Shown here one piece after another: positions 23,225-34,029 of a stretch of 64,000 nt of DNA. Every line of letters begins with the position of its first letter. Within the stretch, counting starts at the first letter, position 1. The notes under the pieces were generated by a model. It was not told the origin of the DNA, did no database searches, and saw nothing but the letters and a program-made list of their open reading frames with translations. Source of the stretch: Bathymodiolus brooksi (lineage: Eukaryota; Mollusca; Bivalvia; Mytilida; Modiolidae); the NCBI GenBank assembly GCA_963680875.1, contig OY804577.1:106341906-106405905 (forward strand), in the 5' to 3' direction. The position numbers were made by a program, and so were the translations under genes.

Positions 23225-23830
23225 GGTTCAAATATCAACAGGGCTTCCCTATTTCACAATCTAAGATCCAATGCCTTAGTTCAAACCCAGCAAGGCTTCC
23301 TTGCTAATAGTATGTTAATATATGATATTTTTATTTGTTGTTCTTGTAATATATCTTATGTGCAAGGCTTCCTTGCATAAAGCTGCTCTAGAAATTTTAT
23401 CTTGTATAAAACAAGGCTTCCTTGTTTTGGTATTTTTATTTGTTCTTGTATGATATTTTATGTGCAAGGCTTCCTTGCATAAGCTGCGGTTCAAATATCA
23501 ACAGGGCTTCCCTATTGCACAATCTAAAATCTAATGCCTTAGTTCAAACCCAGCAAGGCTTCCTTGCTAATAGTATGTTAATATATGATATTTTTATTTG
23601 TTGTCCTTGTAATATATCTTATGTGCAAGGCTTCCCTGCATAAGCTGCTCTAGAAATTTTATCTTGTGTAAAACAAGGCTTCCTTGTTTTGGTATTTTTA
23701 TTTGTTCTTGTATTGTATTTTATGTGCAAGGCTTCCTTGCATAAGCTGCGTTAGAAATTTTTATTTTGTGCAAAACAAGGCTTCCTTGTTTTGGTATTTT
23801 TATTTGTTCTTGTATGATATAATTTTGTTT
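23225..23830 (-). promoter_or_regulatory. CR1 5' region: tandem 263-bp monomers
   Basis: Two full monomers begin at 23,225 and 23,488 (GGTTCAAATATCAACAGG), and about 80 bp of a third (from about 23,748) follow. They abut the ORF1 ATG exactly. Each monomer holds five short palindromes with the core GGCTTCC: AGGGCTTCCCT, AGCAAGGCTTCCTTGCT, TGCAAGGCTTCCTTGCA twice and AACAAGGCTTCCTTGTT. By analogy with monomeric L1 promoters these are probably promoter units; this is inference. Confidence 0.65.
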
Positions 23831-24473
23831 ATTTTGTGCAAATCTTCCTTATTTTAATCAATATATGTTTCTAATGTTGAGTTCCTTGTATTAGATTTTT
23901 AAGTAAGCCTACTGAAGCAGTCTGGTCTTTGTGTATTTAGTGACAGGGTATTTAGTGATGCTAATGAATTTGACGAGGACGAAGAAACTGAACATGTTAG
24001 TCATTGGTAAGTTTCCAATTATTTTACAATTTTTCTTTCTTGTAAGAAAGAGTTTGGAGTAATTAAAATATTGATATGAATTTGTGGGGGGTCTATACTT
24101 TTTGCGTGTGTATTTTTTTTTCTGTATCTCAACCTTCATATCCTACATGTAGTTATATGTAATATTTCAGATTGATTTAATTGATTAATATGGAGTAGCT
24201 GTTTTAAGTTTAAGATATACAATGTCTATGTAGAGACTCTATCTGGTTTTTAACAAAAAACACTTTTTTCATCTATAGCATAGATCCTTGCATTTTGTGA
24301 AGTATTTCGAATCTGGTTCCATTCGATATTAGTTTGGTATACTTTAATTGTTAATTCAAATAATTGTAGATTGTATGTGTGTAGGTAAATTATTTTAAGA
24401 ATGGGCCATGCTTAATTAAAAACTTATCATGACTCAATTTCAAATAAAGTTTTGTAATAAGAATAATGTCAGA

Positions 24474-25492
24474 GGTTGTTAGTAAAAGTGGTAACCCGGG
24501 CCCGGGTCCGGTTCCAAAATCGTATTTTCTTTATTACATCTTTATTAATGCATTAATTTTAATAAAATTTGAACATAATGCATAAAATTATGTATTTTAT
24601 CACATTTTTTAAACAAATATAAACAAAAATAGTCTTTATACAAAATATCGGCAATACAAGTTTTCAAAGTTAGTAAAAGTTGTAACCCAGGCCAAGGCAA
24701 AATTTTCAATTAATCGATGATTACACCTTTATTTCTCGCTAAAACTTCACAATATTCAGAATGAACATTTTTCAGTATTAAAGAAATGTAAAAAATATTT
24801 TAAATTCAATGGTAATGTTCTCTTTTGTCATTATGGGGCCATTTTAGATTCTGATAAAAGTTGTAACCCGGGCCGGAAGTCATGCATTGTTTTGAGGGTA
24901 CTTGAAAATTGACCTGAAAAGATTATGATCGTCTATATCTTTTTTACTACTCAATATAATCGATTCAAATTTTGGTCAGCTTGAGATATCAGTATATACT
25001 TTACAAAAATATAAAAAAATATTGTGTATTAGTATCAATATTTACCTGTACACCCAGTTACCTGTACACCCACGTGACCAGTCTTTGTTTACAAATCTTA
25101 ATATATTAATATTGCATCGTGGAGAAAAAAGAAAACTTTTTTTTTTAAATTGATCAAATAAATTTGTTGTTGTTGTATTGAAGTATGTTTTTACAAAATT
25201 TCAAGAATTTTAAAAAAGTAATAAAGGTGCAATCATTGATTAACTGAAAATTTCGTCTTGGCCCGGGTTACAACTTTTACTAACTTGGAAAACTTATATT
25301 GCCGATATTTCGTATAAAAACTTTTTTTTTTATATTTGTTTAAAAAATGTGATAAAATACATAATTTTATGCATTATGTTCAAATTTTATTAAGATTAAT
25401 GCCTTAACAAAGATGTAATAAAGAAAATACGAATTTGGGCCCGGGTTTTTGGAAACGGACCCGGGCCCGGGTTACCACTTTTACTAACTGCC
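24474..25492. mobile_element. foldback transposon with 8-bp target duplication
   Basis: 1,019 bp flanked by perfect ATGTCAGA direct repeats (24,466-24,473 and 25,493-25,500). The inverted arms are about 280 bp each, beginning GTTAGTAAAAGTGGTAACCC next to a CCCGGGCCCGGG-type block. The motif AAAAGTTGTAACCC followed by GGGCC-like sequence recurs at about 24,672 and 24,857 and in reverse at about 25,262. No ORF. An 8-bp duplication suggests a hAT-like transposase in trans. It sits in the first preserved intron of the P2X7-like gene. Confidence 0.85.
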
Positions 25493-26309
25493 ATGTCAGA
25501 CAATCATTGTTGTTTATGCGATGTGTATCGGCCTACACCAGCAGCCTGAACTGCATAACTTGCAAATAAAACAACTTGTACTACACCATTCATATCTTGC
25601 TCTTGTACATGTACAACTAGTACTGTACTACCTCTATGACGGTATACATTATTTATGTAAATATGCACCTTTGTGGTATTCATATTGTAAGAAGTAATTG
25701 CTTTGTACTTTTCCTTTATGTAGGTGTAAATGTAACCATTGCACTACTATGTCAACAAATAGAGAATCAAAATGTTGCAAAGATACACACATTGTTGATG
25801 ATAAAATATTGGAAGCTGAAATTGAATGTATTACTCTCCATGAAGGCTTTCAAGCAAACTGTTTAAACCAGTATGTTTTAGAAACATCATACTATGAATA
25901 TGTACAAGAAAATGGACCACTTGAGGAAGATCAGTTGATTCACAAGTAAGTGTTTTACATGTAACCAAAATAAGATGAAGGTAAACGATTAAATAATTGA
26001 ATGTATATTTTATTAACTTTTAAAGGTAATAATTGACAAAAACTGTTAATTTGAATGAATTATATACTCTAAAGTAATTGAAGTAATTGTTTGACTTTTA
26101 ACCAAGACAATTTTTTTCAACAATTGGAGGAACTAGAAGGATGCAAATTTTATTTTAGTGTCTTTTTTTCAAATGTACAAATAATACATGTGTATGTCCT
26201 AAACAAATATATGTTATCACCACAAACAAGGAAACATTTCCATAGTCCCTACTCATCATGAACATTCATAATTTGTTTATATATATAAATCTTCACATTC
26301 ACAAACTCG

Positions 26310-26455
26310 ACTCACAGCTGCAAGTGATAAAGTTTACCAGTGGCTTGTCCATGGTCGGTGGTTCTCGCCGTGCACTCCGGCTTCTTTCACCACTAAAACT
26401 GGTCGCCATGATATAGTTGAAATATTGCTGAAAGTGGCATTAAAACACCAAAAAT
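26310..26455 (+). mobile_element. SINE S1 tail fragment
   Basis: The body and tail match S1 (TGATAAAGTTTACCAGTGGCTTG, split by small changes, then CACTAAAACTGGTCGCCATGA and GAAAGTGGCATTAAAACACC). The tRNA-like head is missing. It lies in the last intron of the P2X7-like gene. Confidence 0.7.
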
Positions 26456-26712
26456 TAAAAAAAAATCTATCATATTCACAAAGTAGTTATTCTTAATATT
26501 TCAGAGTGTACAGATATATTGCCTATAGAAGATTTGTTCAATGGATTTACCACTGACTAGGAAAAAGAAACCGTAAAGTGTTGCCTTCATGTGTAATTAA
26601 AACAATAAGAGACCAGTTTCCTTCTCAGCAGTATTGTGGATTTAAATATCCAAATTAAAAAAAAACAATTAACAACTTTAGACTAAATATAATATACTAT
26701 TATTATTATTAT

Positions 26713-29700
26713 TCATTCTCTCTGAAATCTAGAGACATGGCTTTGAATGACATCTTCTTTGGGTCGCCTTGGTGTGCTGTGGGAGAGGGGTGGTGGTCTT
26801 CTCTTGTCATCACGTCGTCTAGCTTCATATGCTTCAGCAAATGTTCCATGAAGTTCCCTTCTAAATAACAGGTCTTCAAAGAGATCATCAACATAACCTG
26901 ATAAAAAAAAAATCCTTATAGGAATAATATAAATTATAACAATAACTTTGCAAGCTAATAATATTTCCTGTATTTCCAGTAAATCAAAGAACCGACAATA
27001 CAATGGTCCACAATACACTACACAAAATTATCTTCTTTTGCAGACAAAAGATTAACTATATATCTCCTAAATCAACTAATTATACAGAATTAGTATAATA
27101 TCATTTCTTTAACAACACCTTCTCCTTTTCGACCCTTTGGATATGAAATCCTGTATTGTCGTGTTCCATCCATAGTGACGGCCTGAGTTCGTTTCGAGTT
27201 TTCAGAGAAGTGTAAGGCAGCCAAAAACAGTCTAAAAACATAATAAATCATTTATGTAAATGTCATCAGCAACATGAACAATTAATGCAAAAATTGTCAT
27301 GTCTGGTTTGAATGTATTCAATATATATTATACAAAAACTTTAAAAAAATGTCTGCAACTACAAGATGAAGTATTATATATTCCTGTGTATATATATATA
27401 TATATTTTTTTTTTACAGTAATTGTTCCCTTCTATTTCATTTTTAACAATGAAGTACTAGTATAATGTTAGCTTTGCAAAATAAAATATATTTACCTTGC
27501 TTCCATCTGAACATGGAAGAAATGTAGAGATTTAGGGGCAAAAAAGCACACAATTCTATGGTAGGACTCGAGACTTGAAGTCTGTTCTCCTGGTGATAAT
27601 TTCTTTATGTCGTTCCATAAAATTCTTTGCTTGATGATCTTTTCAATTTCTTGGTGTGCCTTGCAACCTGTAATAAATACTGATAATTTAATTTACAGTG
27701 AAAAGCTTATTTTGTAGCTGTAAAGTTGGAGAAATATCAAATACCAAACTGGGCAACCAAACATAATTTTCTAAAACACTTTGTTAATACTCAAAAAAGA
27801 ATTTGCTTCTGTCAGTTGTCATAGACAAAGTCACTTTCTTTGTAGATAAAACTTAACTATTTTAATAGACAAACAGTTTTAGTACCTTGTTTTATCCATT
27901 CCCTATCTTCAGAAACATCATGAGCACACTGAGGAAACATTTCTCCATGACCTTCATGTATATTGGAAATATGGTTTAGAATTGAAGCATATTTCTGTTG
28001 GACCATCTCCCCATCACCATTACTGCTAGCAGCACACCAATAAATATGGTTACTTATTGACCGTGCCCATCTACCAACAATTGTAAATCCTTTTCTTTTC
28101 CTTTTTCCAATTTTCTCCAGTTTCTTGTAAACTTCTAAAATGTAAAATAAATACATATGTACATTTTCGTATATTCCCAGATATGTTATTTGTTTTTTTT
28201 ATACAAATATTGCACATTTCTCAAATCATTGTATTTAGTTGTCAACAAACTGAAGAAAAAAAACAGCGGCACAAGATGTTTCCTTAATGAAAAATATAAT
28301 AACTCTTTATGAAAAGAAAGTTTAAACAGCAATGGTGAACAATTCCACCAATATCAACAAAACAAACAATCACCTTTCACCTGAACTCACAAAAGACCAC
28401 AGCATATGATGTTGGAAATCCAGGTCCTGGCTTGGGACAGCCACAAACATGTGGCAGGGTTAAACCAGTTGATGGGATCCCAAATCTTTCCTTTTGATAA
28501 TTGGGTTTCAATGTTGACAATTTTATTTAACTTTTAATTACCCTTACAGCACATACCTTTAGCTACATGCCAAACATCAAACATATGATTTACGTCTGGA
28601 TGTTCGTCTCTCATATATCTTTTGACGGATGAATGTCTATCGGTTATCAAGGAACTGACAACAACTTCATTTTCATGCAAGTAGGACAGACATCTTTTCA
28701 AACCCTCCAACTCCATAGCATTGGAACTTGTTACTTCATTACTCTAAAAGAAGAAAGAAATAGATCAAATTAATCCATATAACATGTACATTTGAATTCA
28801 GTTAAATGTACATAAAGGATTTTTTTTTGTGCAGCATCAGTCTCGGTTAAAACAATTTTCTTAAAATATAATAATTAATACTTTAGTATTGTTCATTTAA
28901 ATATCAAATTTGTTACTATGGGTAAATATAATAATGAAAACAATATTCACCTGTACAAGCTGAACATCAACAACTTTATTATTGTCCAGGTTCATAATGC
29001 TGTATGCACCATACTTGGCTGTATGCCCTGGAGAACAACATCTTGCATCCCCACCAAGCTTCACCTTGTTCCCATTTCTCCTTATCTCATCAATAATGTC
29101 GGACTGTTTCATCTGCCATACATCGGTAATTGTTGGAACTATGTATGCATTCTGTATTGACGAATATGTCCTCTCACTAAAACATTGTATAGATGCATGT
29201 CTGAAAAATGTGAGAATTTTAGATATGCTGCATCCAGCAAACATCACTGCACCTGCAATTATCAAATTGCCCAATGGCATTGTTCCAGTAAATGGCTGGC
29301 TACTCCATTTAAATGGCTGATTGCAATTGCAGTCTATAACAACTGAAATTGCAGTACCAATAATGTGCTGTTTTGTCATTTTCCCTTTCTCCCCACAAAC
29401 AGAACATTCCTTTTGAAAAAGTTCAATCAGTTTGCTCTCAAATACAACAAACTTTCTCTCTTTTGCTGGAACAATGTTATTAGGCATTTGTTCTGGTGAT
29501 GCATTATCTGCACATTTTTCTGTTGATGGAGTCCAGTCTGCATCAGTTTCATCATCCTTATTTGTGTCAACCTCAAATTCTTCAGGTTCAGATGAGGAGC
29601 AGTGATAATGTCCTGTAGTTTGTGTTGCAGCATTTGACATTTCAGTCTGAAATACATATTGGCTTCCAAAATTTTTCTTTTCCTGAAATGATACAAGGAA

Positions 29701-30946
29701 AAAAAGATGGAGGGACTGGAAAAAAAACATGTTATATCTATGTACATATATTTAGTGTAAACATTTACTTTAAATAAATTGTTTAAAATATATTAATGTT
29801 TCAACCATTATTTTGGTTATTATTGAAGTAAAACTGAAGTATACATGTATCATTTAAATTGCTACATACACACACAAAAGATCAAGACAATTACCGTGCT
29901 TTTTGTTTGTATATAAGCATTGTATCGTTCTGGCATTCCAATAGATGTCACTACTCTATCTCGCTGCACTTCACATGTTTCATTTTCAGCCTCCTGGATA
30001 CATGTACTGTCATCTGTGTAGTTTGGTTCAGTATCATCAGCCTTATCCAATATGTTTGACAAAGTCTTAAAAGGGAAATAAATGGACCAAATGATTAACT
30101 ATATTTGTACTTATGTCTGTGCATATTTTTTAGTATTAAGAGTTAAAAATTATACTAAGAAATTCTAATATTTGTTCAAAATAATTATGTTATCAAAAAT
30201 TATGTTTTGATATTAATTTACAACATAATGGATAAAATTGTAATAAAAAAACCAACCTAAAAATGTATCATTTTTATTGAAATTTATATTCATATCTTCA
30301 GGATGACAAATACAGATAATCTTTGTTAGTATTGACAAGTTGCAGATCATGTTAATCCGATACGAAGATTATTGGTTATTATGGTTGATTAGTAACCACT
30401 AGGGGGTTGACATGAAACATATTCACATCTGGTGCGTAAACAAAGACATCATTATCTTATAAAATGATAATAATTCATATATACGACCAACTTTTATTTA
30501 TATTGCGATATTTGAAAAAATCGAGTTTTTTTCACAACACGTTAAACAAAATAAAATAGAAATAAAAAGTTAAATTATATTACCTCAATGCGTCTTCGTT
30601 TTGTGACAGCTAGAGATTTACGGCAAACTTTTCTTTTTCCAATTTCTTCCGTACTGACTTCTTTGTTGATAGGTTTCGAAAAGTCAAATAAAGTCGGTTC
30701 AGCGTCAGGCTTTAAAATCAATTTCTTCATTTTGTACCCATTGGAAGCGGCAAATAAGGGATTTACTACAAACTGTTCATTGGTAAAGTGCTTTGCACAA
30801 AGCCTAGAGCTCTTCGATGGAACGAAATCCTTCCTTTTCACCCTTATTGTCCATAACTTGCGGCGTTTGTCATCTTTAGGAAATTCAAACATTCCTATCC
30901 CTTGGCCTGACCTAGTTTTACAGTTATATGCGACACACTGCACCAT
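26713..30946 (-). CDS. Kolobok THAP-domain transposase, 8 exons, 723 aa
   Basis: Exons, from the conserved frame and GT/AG borders: 30,946-30,584; 30,065-29,895; 29,682-28,951; 28,743-28,557; 28,134-27,886; 27,667-27,496; 27,231-27,119; 26,897-26,713. They sum to 2,172 nt with consistent phases and no stop. Exon 1 is a THAP zinc finger (MVQCVAYNC, LCAKHF, conserved W and FPKDD), the sequence-specific DNA-binding part. The catalytic region has CSVC and CNC ligands (near 271-298), GGDARCCSPGHTAKYG (Asp about 390), ITDRHSSVKRYMRDEHP (Asp about 457) and TSSLESYHR (Glu about 601), a plausible DDE set as in Kolobok. HVAKG, MFPQCAH and RTQAVT blocks also fit the family. It would bind and cut the element ends and insert at TTAA. 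Its stop lies 54 bp from that of the convergent passenger gene. Expression was not shown; splicing is inferred. Confidence 0.88.
28380..28490. repeat. dispersed repeat fragment in transposase intron
   Basis: About 100 bp including CAGGTCCTGGCTTGGGACAG and GTGGCAGGGTTAAACC, resembling a repeat I recall as common in bivalve sequences. It lies in intron 4 of the Kolobok transposase and does not affect the exons. The superfamily is not known to me. Confidence 0.4.
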
Positions 30947-31026
30947 ACTAAATATAGTAGAAAAGTTTCGCTCCGATAAATTTGTAAGATGCTCGGGTAG
31001 TTAGCAGTGTATTTACATCAACTGAC

Positions 31027-31042
31027 TGGGCACGTGTGACGT
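31027..31042 (-). promoter_or_regulatory. 16-bp subterminal inverted motif, right
   Basis: TGGGCACGTGTGACGT, the exact reverse complement of 19,002-19,017, and 186 bp from the right terminus. It lies 81 bp upstream of the transposase ATG (30,946), so both genes start just inside one copy. Confidence 0.7.
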
Positions 31043-31212
31043 ATACTTGAAAGGTAGATAACTGTGTTAGTAAATTGCGCGCGGAATAATTATTGATTTT
31101 CAATATCGATTTTATAAGGGTAGGACGTGATTTTTTTTTATAAAAAATATTCTGTGACCTATTCTAAGATATAACGTAACGTTTTATCGTTTATTTGTAC
31201 TTTACACAAAAT

Positions 31213-31228
31213 TCACTTCCTGTCACCT
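31213..31228 (-). repeat. Kolobok right terminal inverted repeat
   Basis: TCACTTCCTGTCACCT, followed by the TTAA duplication at 31,229-31,232. It pairs with the left end with one mismatch. Confidence 0.9.
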
Positions 31229-31552
31229 TTAAAGCTAATTTGTAGTTTACCCAAGGTTAAATCTTCGATTTGTTGGACAACAATAGATGCCAATAAAATG
31301 CTCGTTAAAGGACTAATTTGGTGCCGTCTACTTTAAACAGTCAATTATTTTAGTCGAAATTATTGGAAAAAATCTAAGAATACCAGCTCAATATTATATG
31401 TTATATATATATATATATAAACAATTCTTTCAATAGCTGATTTTAAATGCGACATTTAAAATGTCATATAAATTAAAATAGTACTAAAATAAAGACAGAT
31501 TCTAAAATAGGAAGAAATTAAGATACTACCATTTTGCTAAGACAAATATATA

Positions 31553-31745
31553 TAATATTATACATAGCAAATTATAGTTCATGGCACTGAGGGTAATATG
31601 GCAGTATATGGACCGGTCCGTCACCAAAAAAATATTATATGGACCGAAGCTTCTGAGGTCCATATACTATTTGTTTGGTGACGGACCGGTCCATATACTG
31701 CCATATGACCCGAAGTGACATGAACTATTTGCTATATTATATTTT
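31553..31745. repeat. long imperfect palindrome
   Basis: The arms include ATGGCAGTATATGGACCGG on the left (about 31,598) and its inverse on the right (about 31,686), extended outward by TAGCAAAT...AGTTCATG and inward by GTCACC and ATGGACC...GGTCCAT. Arms are about 70-80 bp. The CCGGTCCATATAC motif appears again just outside (about 31,770-31,800). It is probably a non-coding foldback element. Confidence 0.75.
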
Positions 31746-32050
31746 TTATCTAAAATAATGCAGGTACCTAGCCGGTCCATATACTACCGGTCCATATACG
31801 AAAATAGTGACAGGCTGCGTTAACAAAGACAAATAGGGAAAATCAAAACGTAAAGTGTAATATATATTAATAACAATCAAATGTCTTTAATTGTTGTTTT
31901 ATACGTTTCAAAGAAAATTTTTCTAGAAAAAACATCAACATTATTCATCAGTTATACAGTTAAGCAATAATCCATCTTAGTAAAAGAAAATGTTTTTTTT
32001 TAATTTAATATTCATCATTCAATATATACTCCACATACTTACATTTCTAT

Positions 32051-32300
32051 GGGCCGTCGTGGTCGTGGTTGTATGGTAGTTGGATTTACAACTATCTGTG
32101 CAATCAGTATCTATCATAACTAACGTTGTGAGTTCGAGTCCGCTCATGACGAGATGTACTCGATACAACATTATGTGATAAAGTTTGCCAGTAACTTGCG
32201 GCAGGTCGGTGGCTTTCTCAGGGTACTCCGGTTTCCTCCACAAATAAAACGAAATAACTGAAATATTGTTAAAATGGCGTTAAACACCTTAATCCCAACC
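32051..32300 (+). mobile_element. SINE S1, full length
   Basis: It starts GGGCCGTCGTGGTCGTGG, has the B box GTGAGTTCGAGTCC and the body ACTCGATACAACATTATGTG, and ends TGGCGTTAAACACC. It lacks the short segment CTGACCGCCA before the tail core. Confidence 0.8.
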
Positions 32301-34029
32301 CATTATTATAAAACATTAGCAATTTTCGGTATCATTTTTTAAAAGTTTGGTTTTGTGTACCATGTGTTGAAATTCACCCCAGATGCATAAATTTAAGATT
32401 TGTTTGATATATGGGAAGGTGTTGTTTAACTTTGACAACAACTGTTCCTAAGGCATCACCTGATGGAATTATAATGAGAACACGTGTCATATTATAATAA
32501 AATACAAAATGTATACCTGCATTGACTTGACAGATGATTTATCTCTCCACGTACCAATTTACGTCTTTTTGACTATATGTAATTTGCTTACCCATCTAAA
32601 TATTGACCGCCTTTTAACTCATTTATGTTCTGCTAACATCTGACTCAACAATCTTTTCTCATTGTATGACATGTGCATATAACCGAATTACAGAACATTA
32701 TGACTTTTCTTTCATTGGTAGGAATAAGTCTTTACTATTAATATATATACAGTCAAACCTGCCTTAAAGGACACCTCTATTTAGCAAATCACTGTCTATT
32801 AGAGGCAGTCTCATTTCCCCCATTAATGAATATAATTTTATTCCGTATATTGTATATAATGGCCACATTTTCAGGTTCCCCTGAGTGCATGTCATTTATT
32901 TTTCCGGTGTTGGCTTCGTGTACACAGTTGTGTTTGTGTGTACTCGTGTACACAGCAACTAATGTTCCCAAATGACAGATCGGTGAAATGTGGATGATTG
33001 AAGAATTATCACAAATTCTTGACAACTGACGGATAAACGCTGAAAGATCACGCTTAACTAATTAATCGTGACTAATAACTGGCACAGGGAATGGCTAAGA
33101 AGAATTGACAGATGTCGCGTGACGGATAAGCGGTTACTCTGAGAGGCAAATTAAGAAATCTTGACTGAAACGAATTCCGATATTTTTGGTCATATAAAGA
33201 AGGTAATTAACTATTTATTTTGTATTAATTGTTAATCGGAATAATTCAATTTTTTCGTTAGCGTTATTCTTCCTTTGTAGAATACGGGACGATAAAATTC
33301 CCATCATGCTTTGCAGATGTGGTCTCTTTCTTGTTCCTTGTATATATTTACACTTATTTATTCTTAAAGATCTATAAATAATTTATAGATATTATACCTA
33401 TATGAAATTGTGACACTAGACATGTGTATATAACGGTTTAAGACAATACCTGATTAATTGGTATTTTGACAATACATTCATGAAGCCCCCAAAGCCCCCC
33501 CTTGAATCCGCCACTGAAATTATCTGTTTTTTATATACTCATGTTATCATTTGTCTGGTGTATGAATTAATAGTTAGTGCACATTGCTAGTAGTTATTTA
33601 TCATAATGCTAGTTCAACATCTTTGAGCCGAAACTTATTTATTACAATATAAATACACTATAATAAATACCTTTTAGCGATTGCCAATAAATAAATATCA
33701 TTAAATTGTTTTTTTAACATTTCAGCGTGTGATCTTAGAATAACGTTATGTAATGCAGATGTCATCAAAAACGGTTTATGTTCGTTTCATTTACTATTTG
33801 CATGTGGTTTGTGTTATTTCAGGGTTTGCTTACATTAAAAGTACCCTCAAAGGACTGTACGAGATAAATATTGAAGAAATATGTTATCAAATATTCCTCC
33901 GCTAATGTATCTCTAGTACACAATACACGACTTTCATAAAACAACAATTCGGTAATGTACATTTACGTTTGATATTTTCATATAGGTACCACGGAGTCAA
34001 CATTGAGGCTTAACCAACTATCAGGAGAT
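32301..34029. other. intergenic
   Basis: No gene recognised. A pogo-like terminal motif (CAGTCAAACCTGCCTTAAAGG) occurs at 32,752, and a simple C-rich patch at about 33,486-33,510. The remainder is AT-rich unique-looking sequence. Confidence 0.5.

Larger units (their letters stand above)
19262..23830 (-). mobile_element. CR1-like non-LTR retrotransposon, nested in Kolobok
   Basis: Minus strand. The 3' end (left) shows a short tandem repeat, CCTATGGTAT-type (19,262-19,281 read in reverse), as in CR1/L2 elements with microsatellite 3' ends. ORF2 lies at 22,265-19,415 and ORF1 at 23,224-22,325. The 5' region upstream of ORF1 consists of 263-bp monomers (23,225-23,830). The insertion interrupts exon 1 of the P2X7-like passenger gene. 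No clear target duplication was found, which is usual for CR1. The exact 5' boundary (between about 23,830 and 23,920) is uncertain. Confidence 0.8.
19083..26658 (+). pseudogene. passenger gene with P2X7-ballast-like domain, broken
   Basis: A spliced plus-strand gene inside the Kolobok element. Exon 1 starts at the ATG at 19,083 (acidic, with PYMFEP and a D/S-rich stretch), has a TGA at 19,203, and is cut near 19,262 by the CR1-like insertion. Coding resumes near 23,929 (acidic) and ends at a GTAAGT donor at 24,007. Exon 25,724-25,945 carries the WCKCNHC, SKCC and IECITLHEGF motifs. The last exon, 26,505-26,658, holds YRYIAYRRFVQW, a TGA in place of an expected tryptophan at 26,554-26,556, then RNRKVLPSC and the stop. 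Exon phases join correctly (CA-TG|G-TGT and CAA|A). The cysteine spacing and the CITxHxxF, YRxFxxW and NRxxxPSC blocks are those of the P2X7 cytoplasmic ballast domain and many free-standing invertebrate homologues. It has no P2X channel segment. The function in transposons is unknown. It could instead be a captured host gene. Confidence 0.8.
18816..31228. mobile_element. Kolobok-type DNA transposon, 12,413 bp with nested insertions
   Basis: The left end AGGTGACAGGAAGCGA and the right end TCACTTCCTGTCACCT are inverted copies with one mismatch in 16. TTAA flanks both sides (18,812-18,815 and 31,229-31,232), the target duplication typical of Kolobok elements. The neighbouring tandem-repeat copy A retains an unoccupied TTAA at 13,385. 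Inside lie a plus-strand gene with a P2X7-ballast-like domain (19,083-26,658, broken) and a minus-strand THAP-domain transposase (30,946-26,713, intact frame). Later insertions inside it are a CR1-like element (about 19,262-23,830), a foldback element (24,474-25,492) and a SINE tail (26,310-26,455). Without these it would be about 6.7 kb. Confidence 0.9.
15440..31450. repeat. tandem repeat, copy C, expanded by nested transposons
   Basis: The unit starts at about 15,440, is interrupted at 15,510 by the Penelope-like element, resumes at 17,971, is interrupted at 18,816 by the Kolobok element, and resumes at 31,233 (AGCTAATTTGTAGTTTACCC), ending about 31,450. Without the two insertions and their duplicated targets it would be about 1.1 kb, like copies A and B. 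Confidence 0.8.

Noticed and set aside
23225..23830. CRISPR-like array of short palindromic repeats
   Set aside because: Spacers are not unique (the whole 263-bp monomer repeats), and the context is a eukaryotic retrotransposon 5' region.
19083..26658. Host P2X7 receptor gene
   Set aside because: No P2X channel segments are present, the exons lie inside transposon termini, and the N-terminal exon starts just inside the transposon.
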